In this document: positions 7,626 to 15,218 of the stretch, one piece after another
How the letters are laid out: each line of letters starts with the position of its first letter
How positions within the stretch are numbered: position 1 is the first letter of the stretch
Origin: Lachnospiraceae bacterium
GTDB lineage: Bacteria; Bacillota; Clostridia; Lachnospirales; Lachnospiraceae
NCBI GenBank assembly: GCA_900771995.1
Contig: CAAGQC010000109.1
Span: forward strand, 1-64,000
DNA length: 64,000 bases
Reading direction: 5' to 3'
Notes under the pieces: generated by a model
Told to the model about the DNA's origin: nothing
What the model saw: the letters and a program-made list of their open reading frames with translations, nothing else
The model's database searches: none
Program-made: the position numbers and the translations under genes

Positions 7626-8248
7626 TTACGCCTTTTTAATCGGGTGTCTTATGACGGTTTTCCATTTCTCTGGTGCAACCTTTCTTGCATCAGACATATA
7701 AATCTCGTGGTGCAACCTATCCTTATTCATATCATTAACATATCCATTCTGCTCTAAATAAACATCCATAAATGCAACAGTTGCTGGCTCATCATCGAAA
7801 GAGCCTAAGTGCATAACTTGAACACATAATCCTTCGTCAATCGTAAGATACTCTGCTGACGAGCAATCAAGTTTTTTCTTTTTCGTTGCTGTTTCCACTG
7901 CCCAATCAAAATCCTCCTTAGAAACAAAATCAGGCAAACGAATAACAGAAATCCAGTTGAAAGCAGATTTGTTTGAATAATCTACGCCCTCAATATCATC
8001 TTGCCACCAAAATCCTTCAAGCGGAGGCACAACATATTCAAAAAATCCTTCTATTCTGTAATCCGTCTTATAACTCATTTTCAATGTATATGCAACAGCA
8101 TACAGTACACTAATAGCTTGCTGATATGCTCCACCTTCTTCATTCGGATTGCCCTTGCCTCTAACAGCAATATAGGAACATTTACTATTTCTGGTTTGTT
8201 CTTCGGCATATAAAATTCCTTGTATTCTTTCTTGAAATCAAAAGCCAT
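7626..8248 (-). pseudogene. GyrI-like small-molecule-binding domain protein, frameshifted
   Basis: The uninterrupted part (7626-8084) reads MSYKTDYRIEGFFEYVVPPL and onward, the second half of a GyrI-like (SAV2555/BltR effector-domain) protein of about 210 residues. The expected N-terminus, MAFDFKKEYKEFYMPKNKPE, is present upstream from ATG 8248 in another frame. The expected YIAVRGKGNPNEEGGAYQQA follows in the downstream frame. The frames change near 8175, where a few bases (about 7, or 7 plus a multiple of 3) seem to be missing. A protein could still start at 8084, but it would lack a third of the fold. Confidence 0.75.
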
Positions 8249-8329
8249 ATTTAACCAAATTCAATTATCCTATTTTTTCAAAAAGAACTCTACCCTTTCT
8301 TTAACTATTTGAAAAGATTTTTCATTTCA

Positions 8330-9145
8330 TCATATTTTATTTATCAATTTCAATATTAACGAATTCACTTCTTCAGGTGCATCGGTATTTGAATTGTGCC
8401 CTGCATCCTTAATCCCTGCCAATGGAATGCCGGTATTTTTATGCCATGCTTTATTATATCGAATACAAGAACCTGCATGGTCTTCTTCTCCGCATATCAG
8501 TTGTGCCGGACAGTTTATCTTGTATGGGAGATCAGCCTCCATTGCTTCTGCTAATATTTTAAAACCATGACCTGCTATTTTGGCATATCTTTTTTGGTTG
8601 CCATCATAGGTCATCATCATGTCATACATCAGTTTTCTTCCGTACGCAGATGTGGCAATTCCCTCTGTTCCGCTTTTCAACAATGACTTCCAAGGATAAT
8701 ATCGATATACCGGCTCCATTTTTTTTAGTAGCCACAATTCGATTCCTGTCACATATTTTCTTTGCAAAGGTGCAGAATCAATAGAAACAAATCCTTTCAA
8801 CTTGTTGGGAAACAACTCCGAATACGCCTGACCAACATAACCGCCCATGGATTGTCCAATGATAACCGGATTTTGAATGTTCTCCAGACAGAAAATTTCA
8901 TCAAGCCATTTTGCTTTGTCCATCAAGGAAAAATCAAATTGGAAAGGCCATGATTTTGCATGTCCGGGTGCATCCCACACCAAAACATTATATTTCCTCT
9001 CGAAAAACTCTATTTGCTTCTCAAACAATCGATGGTCTGCGGTTAAACCCGGAAGGAAAATTAAGGCTATTTTTTCTGATCCCTGCTCCATGTTGATCCA
9101 ATAATGAATGGCTCCGCATTGCGTCTCAAATATTTTTTCTTTCAT
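8330..9145 (-). CDS. Alpha/beta hydrolase
   Basis: This 271-residue soluble hydrolase of the AB_hydrolase_1 fold has an oxyanion region LIFLPGLTADHRLF, the nucleophile elbow GQSMGG (Ser near residue 98), an acid candidate in LICGEEDHAG and the final His in DAGHNSNTDAPEE. The complete catalytic triad suggests an active esterase or lipase-like enzyme; the substrate is unknown. MKEKIFE is used as start (AAGGAA upstream). The upstream boundary element ends just before its ribosome site, and the element begins at the stop codon of the preceding gene. Confidence 0.85.
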   Translation of the reverse strand: MKEKIFETQCGAIHYWINMEQGSEKIALIFLPGLTADHRLFEKQIEFFERKYNVLVWDAPGHAKSWPFQFDFSLMDKAKWLDEIFCLENIQNPVIIGQSMGGYVGQAYSELFPNKLKGFVSIDSAPLQRKYVTGIELWLLKKMEPVYRYYPWKSLLKSGTEGIATSAYGRKLMYDMMMTYDGNQKRYAKIAGHGFKILAEAMEADLPYKINCPAQLICGEEDHAGSCIRYNKAWHKNTGIPLAGIKDAGHNSNTDAPEEVNSLILKLINKI

Positions 9146-9159
9146 AACAATCATTCCTT

Positions 9160-9197
9160 AAAATTCCGATTTTACAGTTCGTCAAACTGGAATTTAA
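9160..9197 (-). repeat. Cassette-boundary element, copy 4 (full length)
   Basis: AAAATTCCGATTTT is followed by CAGTTCGTCAAACTG and GAATTTA. The second part is a hairpin, CAGTTcgtcaAACTG. The stop codon of the thioesterase-like gene (9194-9196) lies inside the element. The next gene's start follows 15 bases after the other end. Confidence 0.7.
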
Positions 9198-10129
9198 CGA
9201 TCCGAATTTATCCACTGATGCAGTTCTTCCGATACACGCGCATCAACATCCATTCGCGCCTGCTTACATTCTTTCGGATATTGCTTTGCCTCTTGAAAAC
9301 ACATACCGATAAACAGGCCGGAACCCACGGGAAGAATCCCTGTGAGCATGGTCTGCGGAAACATAAAATGCGTTCCATGTTCATAGGTCATGAGAACTAC
9401 GCTGTTATCCGCCTTCTTTTCTTTCAGTCTGTCACCCATTCTGCGAATGTATTTGCAGGTATCCCAGAGCACGTCATCCTCCGCCCCGATCAGCAGAATG
9501 CGGCCTTTTATGTTTTCAACTTTAATTTTTTCTTCTTCCTGCAGAGGATGCTTTTTCTCCGATTCATCAAACATATCGCGGCTGGCAACCATTGCCCCGC
9601 GCCGTTTGGATTCTTCGGAAATCTTCTGCCAGTATTCCGGGTGCCGGTACGCATAGGGCAGGTACGGGAGCGGTTCGCCATGATACGAAACGGAGGACTC
9701 CCCATCCCCGGGCCGCTCATGGGCGCCGTCCTTTCCGTCCTGATAAAAGCCCTCCATCACAAAATCAGAGGGAGAAACGGCGATGGTCAGCGTGATTTCC
9801 GGAAAGTAAGACGCCGCGACAAGCGCAAGCATCCCGGTTGTTGATGCACCCACAATCCCAATTTTTTCATTGCCCATCGTTTTAAGAAATGCAATCGCTT
9901 TCTCGAAGCGTTCGAGCGGATAGTTATGGTGGCTGTAATCCTTCTTTGCCGGAGACATGGTAAGTACATTCAGTCCTCTTTTTTGCAGCCATTTAACGCC
10001 GCCCTTTGCCATTAAATCTTTTGTATCATCTCCGAGCATGGCGATGATACCGCACTTGCTGCCATTCGGATTCGGCCAGTATACGCCGTTATAGCCATCT
10101 TTCTCTATTGTTTTGATTTCTTTTTTCAC
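9194..10129 (-). CDS. Acyl-CoA thioesterase/BAAT C-terminal-type hydrolase
   Basis: This 311-residue alpha/beta hydrolase resembles the C-terminal catalytic domain of BAAT/acyl-CoA thioesterases. It has a GASTTG nucleophile elbow near residue 96, an acid site in LLIGAEDDVLWD near 225 and the His in YEHGTHFMFPQ. Members of this group can lack the N-terminal beta domain, as here. The start codon is GTG at 10129, with GAGGAG about 10 bases upstream. GC is higher than in the adjacent alpha/beta hydrolase, so the two genes are unlikely to share an origin although they are adjacent and co-oriented. Confidence 0.75.
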   Translation of the reverse strand: MKKEIKTIEKDGYNGVYWPNPNGSKCGIIAMLGDDTKDLMAKGGVKWLQKRGLNVLTMSPAKKDYSHHNYPLERFEKAIAFLKTMGNEKIGIVGASTTGMLALVAASYFPEITLTIAVSPSDFVMEGFYQDGKDGAHERPGDGESSVSYHGEPLPYLPYAYRHPEYWQKISEESKRRGAMVASRDMFDESEKKHPLQEEEKIKVENIKGRILLIGAEDDVLWDTCKYIRRMGDRLKEKKADNSVVLMTYEHGTHFMFPQTMLTGILPVGSGLFIGMCFQEAKQYPKECKQARMDVDARVSEELHQWINSDR

Positions 10130-10146
10130 ATCTCACATCTCCTCTG

Positions 10147-10174
10147 AAAATTCATATTTTCCAGCTCATCACTT
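10147..10174 (-). repeat. Cassette-boundary element, copy 5
   Basis: AAAATTCATATTTTCCAGCT, followed by CATCACTTA, aligns with copy 4 over its first ~25 bases with four or five changes. It lies just upstream of the GAGGAG of the BAAT-like gene. Confidence 0.55.
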
Positions 10175-10196
10175 AATGGTCACCTCTAAAAACCTC

Positions 10197-10247
10197 TCAT
10201 TCGGTGCACTCTACCCATTTTCCCTTTAGTTCTGTGATTTTCACCAT
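10197..10247 (-). CDS. 16-codon ORF with strong ribosome site, possible gene stump
   Basis: ATG at 10247 follows GGAGG at seven bases and encodes MVKITELKGKWVECTE before TGA. It ends 23 bp before boundary element copy 5. The reading frame looks like the beginning of a larger gene cut short near the element, but a genuine micropeptide cannot be excluded. Confidence 0.35.
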   Translation of the reverse strand: MVKITELKGKWVECTE

Positions 10248-10262
10248 ATACGTTACCTCCGT

Positions 10263-10907
10263 TTACTTCGCCGCCATACTTTTGTCGCCGACAAACCAGT
10301 AGTCGCACATCTCTCCGCCGGAAGCCAGTGTCTGCTCGCGGATAAGCTTAGCGTGCATAAGCCCGGCAGTCAGCAGGTCTATTTCGCACATAACGGGCAG
10401 GACTTCCAGATATCCCTCCCGGCGCGCGAACGTATTCAGCGGACATCTCGTAAAGTGGTAGTAAAAGCCCTCCGAATGCTTGCCCGGATCAAAGTTGAAA
10501 TCCCATGAAGCCGCTCTGTACTGCGGGTGTTCGTCGATCCATTTTGCACTGTTCGTCATCATTTTCCCTATGCGCTTTATGCCGGTGGGCTTGTTGGCGT
10601 TTATGTAAAGTCCGGCAGCTTTCAGGATCGGAGTGCTCATTATTTCGCGGGTTATTTCCCGCAGTCCGTCAACTGTAATCTTACCGTCCGACGCTTTCCA
10701 TACCGCCAGGAAAACCAGGCACTCGTAGATGTTCGAAGCCATTGGATTGTCCTTTCCGACGTCATCTATGCGATTCAGCATGTCCCGGTAAACGGTATCC
10801 GCTTTTTTTATCAGTTCAGCTGTTTCTTCCTTTCCAAGGCGCTTTGTAAGACTTCGCTTGATAAGCGGCATAAGCATTTTCCAGTATTTGTTCGTGTATT
10901 CTATCAT
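10263..10907 (-). CDS. L-2-amino-thiazoline-4-carboxylic acid hydrolase family protein
   Basis: This 214-residue soluble protein matches the ATC hydrolase family (DUF/PF14196 type) by its overall pattern. It is helical at the N-terminus (YWKMLMPLIKRSLTKRLG) and then shows YHFTRCPLNTFARREGYLEVLPVMCEID, with the conserved Cys-Pro and downstream Cys. In Pseudomonas the named enzyme opens a thiazoline ring on the way to cysteine. Most Firmicutes homologues have unproven substrates. GGAGG precedes the start, and the perfect palindrome GTTAGC-N4-GCTAAC lies 22 bp upstream, suggesting regulation. Confidence 0.75.
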   Translation of the reverse strand: MIEYTNKYWKMLMPLIKRSLTKRLGKEETAELIKKADTVYRDMLNRIDDVGKDNPMASNIYECLVFLAVWKASDGKITVDGLREITREIMSTPILKAAGLYINANKPTGIKRIGKMMTNSAKWIDEHPQYRAASWDFNFDPGKHSEGFYYHFTRCPLNTFARREGYLEVLPVMCEIDLLTAGLMHAKLIREQTLASGGEMCDYWFVGDKSMAAK

Positions 10908-10929
10908 GGTTATTGTCCTCCTGTTAAAC

Positions 10930-10945
10930 GTTAGCTTTGGCTAAC
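10930..10945 (-). promoter_or_regulatory. 16-bp perfect palindrome, likely operator
   Basis: GTTAGCTTTGGCTAAC lies between the ATC-hydrolase ribosome site and an AT-rich upstream region that could hold the promoter. The TTAGC/GCTAA arms recall DtxR/MntR-type operators. The regulator is not identifiable in the window. Confidence 0.5.
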
Positions 10946-11045
10946 ATATAGGTATATTACATTTACGCTGTATTTATTTTATCACATCAGTATAAAAAAA
11001 CGCATTCTTGTATCATGCTTGTTCCTCTCCTACCCGGAATCACCC

Positions 11046-11647
11046 TCAGCTTCTCACACATTCTACATAATCCATAGTTATTCGTGCTCCCAGAGATTTG
11101 CTGTTTACTACCTTCCAGCCATTCTTTTTCAGAAAATCCTCGTAATCGTTTTTACTCCATTCATGCTCAAATCGGACACCACCAATCTTAAGCATTTTTG
11201 ACCAGAGCCTGCTTACGGCACCGCCCTGATGATTAACAAATGTCGGGGCAATAAGAATTCCTTTATCTTTAAGCACTCTGTCGATCTCCGAAAGAGCTCT
11301 TTCAGGTTCCGGAATAATATGAAGCGCATTCGCAATCAGCACCACATCAAAGGAATCGTCTTCATAAGGAAGGTTGGTTGCATCCGCCACTTCAAAGATA
11401 AGGTTGGAAGGATATCTCCCCTTTTTTGCCTGAGCAATCATCCCTTCGGAATAGTCTGTTGCAATCATTCTTTTTGCAGAACTCGCAATGTTCTTCGCAA
11501 AGAGTCCAGGACCGGTGGCAATCTCCAGAACTTCTTTATTCCGTATTACTTTGGAAATACGCACATACATCTTCTCATATATTTTAGAGTCTGCTTTCAT
11601 CGCAGTCTTATAGAATGGTGCATATAAATCCCATATTTTTTATTCAT
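11046..11647 (-). pseudogene. SAM-dependent methyltransferase with an N-terminal frameshift
   Basis: The open part (11046-11600) is a class I methyltransferase with motif I EVLEIATGPGLFAKNI, an acidic end of strand 2 (ATDYSEGM), VADATNLPYEDDSFD and LIANALHIIPEPE. The proper start is probably ATG 11647, which follows GGGAGG: MNKKY is followed in the -1 frame by DLYAPFYKTAMKAD, the usual family N-terminus (KYWDLYAPFY). One T appears to be missing near 11,632 (TATGGG in place of TATTGGG). Initiation at 11600 could still give a nearly complete SAM domain, so residual activity is possible. The substrate is unknown. Confidence 0.75.
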
Positions 11648-11665
11648 AGAGCAGGTTTCCTCCCG

Positions 11666-11699
11666 TAAATCATTTCAGAATACAAACTGGAATTTATTA
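11666..11699 (-). repeat. Cassette-boundary element, copy 6 (diverged)
   Basis: TAAATCATTTCAGAATACAA, followed by ACTGGAATTTA, keeps the right half (AAACTGGAATTTA) of copy 4 and a degenerate left half. It contains the stop codon of the upstream SdpI-like gene (11697-11699). GGGAGG for the methyltransferase follows directly. Confidence 0.5.
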
Positions 11700-12047
11700 T
11701 GCATTAAATTTATCCTTTATTCCCTTTTCTGTTTTATAAAAGCCATAAAACAAAAATACAATTCCTATACAAATTCCTACCATAAGGGAAATATTAACTG
11801 AAATCTGCAAAAAGAACATTCCTATACTTACAATAATCTCAACTACTCCTAATATCTTGCCAAGAGAGATAAAATTATTTGGTGCTATACTTTGTGCATA
11901 ATTCCAGTGTTCTTGTGATTTTCGTGAAGTTGGTGTACTATATCCATTACCTGATTTTATGTCAGTTGCAGGATGTCTTTTCAATATATATCCAACCAAA
12001 ATCATCACAAAAGGCATAATCAGATTTAATAATAACAAGGAATACAT
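11697..12047 (-). CDS. Small SdpI-family-like membrane protein
   Basis: This 116-residue protein has three predicted TM helices (about residues 3-21, 63-83 and 87-105). Its cytosolic loop, GYSTPTSRKSQEHWNYAQS, resembles the SdpI motif GYRTxxSMKNxxxWxxA. SdpI confers immunity to the SdpC toxin in B. subtilis; the short stand-alone members are mostly uncharacterised. The usual Arg of GYRT is Ser here. The gene is very AT-rich and bounded on both sides by boundary elements, so it has the layout of a complete single-gene cassette. Confidence 0.6.
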   Translation of the reverse strand: MYSLLLLNLIMPFVMILVGYILKRHPATDIKSGNGYSTPTSRKSQEHWNYAQSIAPNNFISLGKILGVVEIIVSIGMFFLQISVNISLMVGICIGIVFLFYGFYKTEKGIKDKFNA

Positions 12048-12060
12048 AGTTTGCCTCCGT

Positions 12061-12096
12061 AAATTCTGATTTTCCAGCTCGACAAGCTGGAATTAG
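12061..12096 (-). repeat. Cassette-boundary element, copy 7 (full length)
   Basis: AAATTCTGATTTT is followed by CCAGCTCGACAAGCTGG and AATTAG. The middle forms CCAGCT-cgaca-AGCTGG, and the outer AATTC/GAATT can also pair, leaving unpaired bases on one side. CGGAGG for the SdpI-like gene follows at once. Confidence 0.7.
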
Positions 12097-12126
12097 CAGG
12101 GGAGCGTTTATCTCCCCCACAGTATT

Positions 12127-12756
12127 TTAATTCAAATTTTCTATTCTTCCATTCTTTATTGCCTCTATATTCTGTGAAATTTTTTCTATTGACCAATTCC
12201 ACCATTTCAACTCCAGAAGAAAGGAAATTGTTTCATCCGAAAATCGTTTGTGAATTGGTTTGGCTGGAACTCCACCGACAATCGTATAAGGCGGTACGTC
12301 TTTTGTCACTACCGCACGAGTACCGATAATTGCCCCATCTCCAATCGTAACACCAGCCATAATGACTGTTTCATACCCAATCCAAACGTCGTTACCAATG
12401 ATAATATCCCCTTTATTGTCCCATGCTGTTGCAACATTTTTAATGTCCAAGTCCCATTCTTCAAAGAAGATAGGAAATGGATAAGTAGAAAACGAAGTCT
12501 GCGTGTGGTTAGCACTGTTAAACAAGAATTTTGCACCACAAGCAATGGAACAGAACTTTCCGATTATCAACTTATCATGGTTAATTGGATAGTGATATAA
12601 TACGTTGTTTTTTTCAAACTCGCGCGGGTCATTGACAAAATCGTTATACATAGTAAATTCATCAATAATAATACTTGGGTTTGTTACAACGCTTTTCAAA
12701 TAAACAGTTTCTTTATCTCCTGTGCGGGGATATATTTTCTTCTCCGATATAGTCAT
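12127..12756 (-). CDS. Vat/CatB-type xenobiotic O-acetyltransferase
   Basis: This 209-residue left-handed beta-helix protein has hexapeptide repeats (IIGNDVWIGYETVIMAGVTI, then GDGAIIGTRAVVTKDVPPYT) and the family signature LIIGKFCSIACGAKFLFN...ANHTQTSFSTYPF with its catalytic-type His. It follows the order of streptogramin A acetyltransferases (Vat) and CatB closely, including the KKIYPRTGDKETVYLK start and VGGVPAKPIHKRF. It probably transfers acetyl from acetyl-CoA to a hydroxyl of an antibiotic or related compound. Sequence alone does not prove resistance. GGAGG eight bases upstream sets MTISEKK as start. Confidence 0.82.
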   Translation of the reverse strand: MTISEKKIYPRTGDKETVYLKSVVTNPSIIIDEFTMYNDFVNDPREFEKNNVLYHYPINHDKLIIGKFCSIACGAKFLFNSANHTQTSFSTYPFPIFFEEWDLDIKNVATAWDNKGDIIIGNDVWIGYETVIMAGVTIGDGAIIGTRAVVTKDVPPYTIVGGVPAKPIHKRFSDETISFLLELKWWNWSIEKISQNIEAIKNGRIENLN

Positions 12757-12826
12757 TTTATAATCCTCCAAATGTTTTTTATTATGCGACTATATCGGTA
12801 ATTACAATGCAACGCTTCACCTGTAT

Positions 12827-12848
12827 CACCTCGACAACTTCCGATTTG
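12827..12848 (-). repeat. Cassette-boundary element, copy 8 (right end of the array)
   Basis: CACCTCGACAACTTCCGATT, followed by TG, joins the middle of the element (CTCGACAA) to its core (TTCCGATTTG). It lies two bases from the MFS gene stop codon and is the last copy seen. Confidence 0.5.
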
Positions 12849-12849
12849 C

Positions 12850-14028
12850 CTATCTCTCCCGGCATCCTCCCAGCATCTGACTTCCCAATAGCAAGATCGG
12901 GAAAATGATTCCTGCGAAGATTCCGAGTCTCAGGTTATCTCCCAGTCCGCTGGAGACGAAGCCTACCAGGGTCGGGCCGCCGGAGCAGCCCAGGTCTCCG
13001 GCCAGCGCCAGCATGGCAAACAACAGTGTTCCACCCCGTCTAAGGGCAGCCGCTGCCTTACTGAAAGTACCCGGCCACAGGATTCCCACAGAGAATCCGC
13101 ACAGTCCACAGCCTAACAGTTCCACCATGGGAACCGGGATAAAAGAGATGCACAGATACGATACAATACAAAGTATGCAGCTGAATTTCATAAACCGATC
13201 CAGATCCAGATTCTCTCCGTATTTACCATAGAGCAGGCGGGACAGCCCCATCAGGATCGAGAATAACATCGGTCCCACCAGGTCTCCCACACTCTTGGTA
13301 ATCCCCAGTCCTTTTTCTGCAAAAGTGGAGGCCCACTGGCTCACCGACTGCTCGGCGGCTCCGGAGCAGACCATCATCAACATCAGGATCCAGAACATTT
13401 TCTCCCGGAACAGTTCTCCCAGATTCATGCCCTTTTCTCCCTCTTCCTGCAGGCTGTAGATCGGCACTTTGGTAAAAAGAAGCATATTGGCAATCGGGAT
13501 AATGGTCCATAGCAATGTCAGTAATTTCCAATGAGCAATTCCGGCAATGCTGAAAAATACGGTAGAAAGCAACACTACACCGGTGCATCCCCAGCAATAG
13601 AAGGAATGCAGCAGACTCATTGCCGACTCCTTGTTGTCCGTAGGGCAGGCTTCAATAATGGGGCTGATCAGTACCTCGATCAGTCCGCCACCGATAGCAT
13701 ATACGAACACCGCCATCAGGATTCCCACGAAGGGATCCGGCAATACTTCCGGCAGTATAGTCAGAAGTGCCAATCCTGCTGCCGCAAAAATATGCGCAAG
13801 AACCACCGATGCCCGGTAGCCGATCCGATCTATGAAGCCCGCAGACAGCATGTCCACCAGAAGCTGTACCACGAAATTCACCGTGATCAGAAGCGTAATC
13901 TGCGCAAGTGGAATCTGGTAGGTCTCCTGAAAGGTAACGAATAACAGCGGAACAAAGCTGTTCACAACGGCTTGCACGATATATCCCACGAAGCAGGCAT
14001 ACATGGTCTTTTTATAATCGAATTTCAT
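12850..14028 (-). CDS. Major facilitator superfamily transporter
   Basis: This 392-residue membrane protein has about 12 TM helices. It shows the MFS loop 2-3 signature in variant form (DMLSAGFIDRIGYRAS) and the second-half repeat MGLSRLLYGKYGENLD. No antibiotic-specific motif is evident, so sugar or drug substrate is open. GC and codon use resemble the core genes to the right rather than the AT-rich cassettes to the left, so it probably marks the right flank of the accessory array. The N-terminus MKFDYKKTMYACFVGYIVQA starts directly in TM1. Confidence 0.88.
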   Translation of the reverse strand: MKFDYKKTMYACFVGYIVQAVVNSFVPLLFVTFQETYQIPLAQITLLITVNFVVQLLVDMLSAGFIDRIGYRASVVLAHIFAAAGLALLTILPEVLPDPFVGILMAVFVYAIGGGLIEVLISPIIEACPTDNKESAMSLLHSFYCWGCTGVVLLSTVFFSIAGIAHWKLLTLLWTIIPIANMLLFTKVPIYSLQEEGEKGMNLGELFREKMFWILMLMMVCSGAAEQSVSQWASTFAEKGLGITKSVGDLVGPMLFSILMGLSRLLYGKYGENLDLDRFMKFSCILCIVSYLCISFIPVPMVELLGCGLCGFSVGILWPGTFSKAAAALRRGGTLLFAMLALAGDLGCSGGPTLVGFVSSGLGDNLRLGIFAGIIFPILLLGSQMLGGCRER

Positions 14029-14131
14029 CGTTTTCCTCTTTTCCCGACAAGTTTTTCATTCCTTTATCTTACCGAAATCTTATACGACTGATGATACACC
14101 AGCACGCTCCGCATTGTAAACCCGTTTGTGC

Positions 14132-14181
14132 ATTAAAATCGCCCTTACGGGATTGCTACTGTCACAATCTCCGCAAGGGCG
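14132..14181 (-). terminator. Terminator after the DUF11 gene
   Basis: CGCCCTTACGGGATTG pairs with CAATCTCCGCAAGGGCG on the minus strand, and ATTTTAA follows. It is a long GC-rich stem with a short T stretch. Confidence 0.65.
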
Positions 14182-14215
14182 GTCCGTTATCTCACGTTAT
14201 TTATCTGTCCGGGAA

Positions 14216-15067
14216 CTATACGGTTCCGGAGATCACCAGCGTGCTGACACCGGGGTTGATTCCCCAGGCCCCCGTGGTGGTATCCTGCGTGTACGTCGCT
14301 GCAGGTACTGTGATCCTGCCCGCCACACTGGCGAACACACCTGTAGTCTCATCATAGGTATAATCGGTGCCTTCTGCCCATGCGGTACCGTTAAAGGTAG
14401 CCGTCAAATTCTTAATCACCGGATTAAAGGTATCTGTGATTACCACACCGGTCTCCTCCGTTGCTGCGGTATTGCCCAGATTCTGGATCACAAACGTGTA
14501 GGTCAGTGTACCATTTTCCGTAACGGGTACGGGGCTGACGGACTTCGTGATGGTAAGCAGCGGCTGCTCCTCGGCGTTAATGGTCTCCTGCACCGTAATA
14601 GGGGTCACCGCATTGGCGGTAATGATGGCCGTGTTGGTGATCGTGGCATCTACTCCCAGAGGTGCATAGGAGTTCAGTTCCGCCTCATAGACAATAATGG
14701 CATTGCCCTGGGCGGGAATGGTCAGTCCACTCACGGTGAGGGGCGGGCCTGCCGTGACTGCGGGAGTGGGCTGCAATACACCGTCAACATAGTACTTAAT
14801 GGTTCCGGGGATATAGGTTAACGGCGTCAGTTCTCTTTCGCCGAAATCATATTCTCCCAGATCATCCACCAGTGTTGCTCCGGTAAATGCCGTCTGACCA
14901 GAATTCACAATACTGATAATATAGGTCACATTATCCCTCTGTCCGTAAGTCTCTCTAACCGCCGTCTTGGTGGCCGACAGCACCTCCCGGATCTCTCCTA
15001 CCGCAATGTTGGAATTGGTGACTTCATCACCGTAGCGAAGCTGTGCCTGATTCGTAAATCTTGCCAT
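14216..15067 (-). CDS. DUF11-repeat protein without a signal peptide
   Basis: This 283-residue, beta-rich, Thr/Ala/Val-rich protein contains two DUF11-like (CARDB/isopeptide-type) modules: VTYIISIVNSGQTAFTGATL near residue 47 and LTYTFVIQNLGNTAATEETG near 185. Such modules usually occur in secreted surface adhesins. Here no signal peptide, TM anchor or LPxTG sorting motif is visible, and the mature-looking N-terminus MARFTNQAQLRYGDE begins at a good ribosome site (AAGGATG). It may be exported by an unknown route or be part of a phase or recombination system with another surface gene. Function unknown. Confidence 0.75.
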   Translation of the reverse strand: MARFTNQAQLRYGDEVTNSNIAVGEIREVLSATKTAVRETYGQRDNVTYIISIVNSGQTAFTGATLVDDLGEYDFGERELTPLTYIPGTIKYYVDGVLQPTPAVTAGPPLTVSGLTIPAQGNAIIVYEAELNSYAPLGVDATITNTAIITANAVTPITVQETINAEEQPLLTITKSVSPVPVTENGTLTYTFVIQNLGNTAATEETGVVITDTFNPVIKNLTATFNGTAWAEGTDYTYDETTGVFASVAGRITVPAATYTQDTTTGAWGINPGVSTLVISGTV

Positions 15068-15152
15068 ATATTTTCATCCTTCCATTTTATTCAGGGTTAG
15101 TATAATATATGACTTTTTCCCGCTAAGTTGACAGATTCCGCCACCGCTTTTC

Positions 15153-15181
15153 TTGACTTTCCCTTTGGGGGTAACTATGAT
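15153..15181 (+). promoter_or_regulatory. Promoter of the K+ channel gene
   Basis: TTGACT at 15153 and TATGAT at 15176 are separated by exactly 17 bp, about 38 bp before the start codon. Confidence 0.75.
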
Positions 15182-15218
15182 GAATATATTGATGTGCCAT
15201 TATACAGGAGTATTATTT

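Noticed and set aside
8001..8213. 70-codon plus-strand ORF
   Set aside because: Antisense to the frameshifted GyrI-like gene, which explains this stretch.
3981..12848. Classical integron with attC sites
   Set aside because: The recurring elements lack the conserved RYYYAAC/GTTRRRY ends and no intI is present in the window; only a cassette-like layout is claimed.
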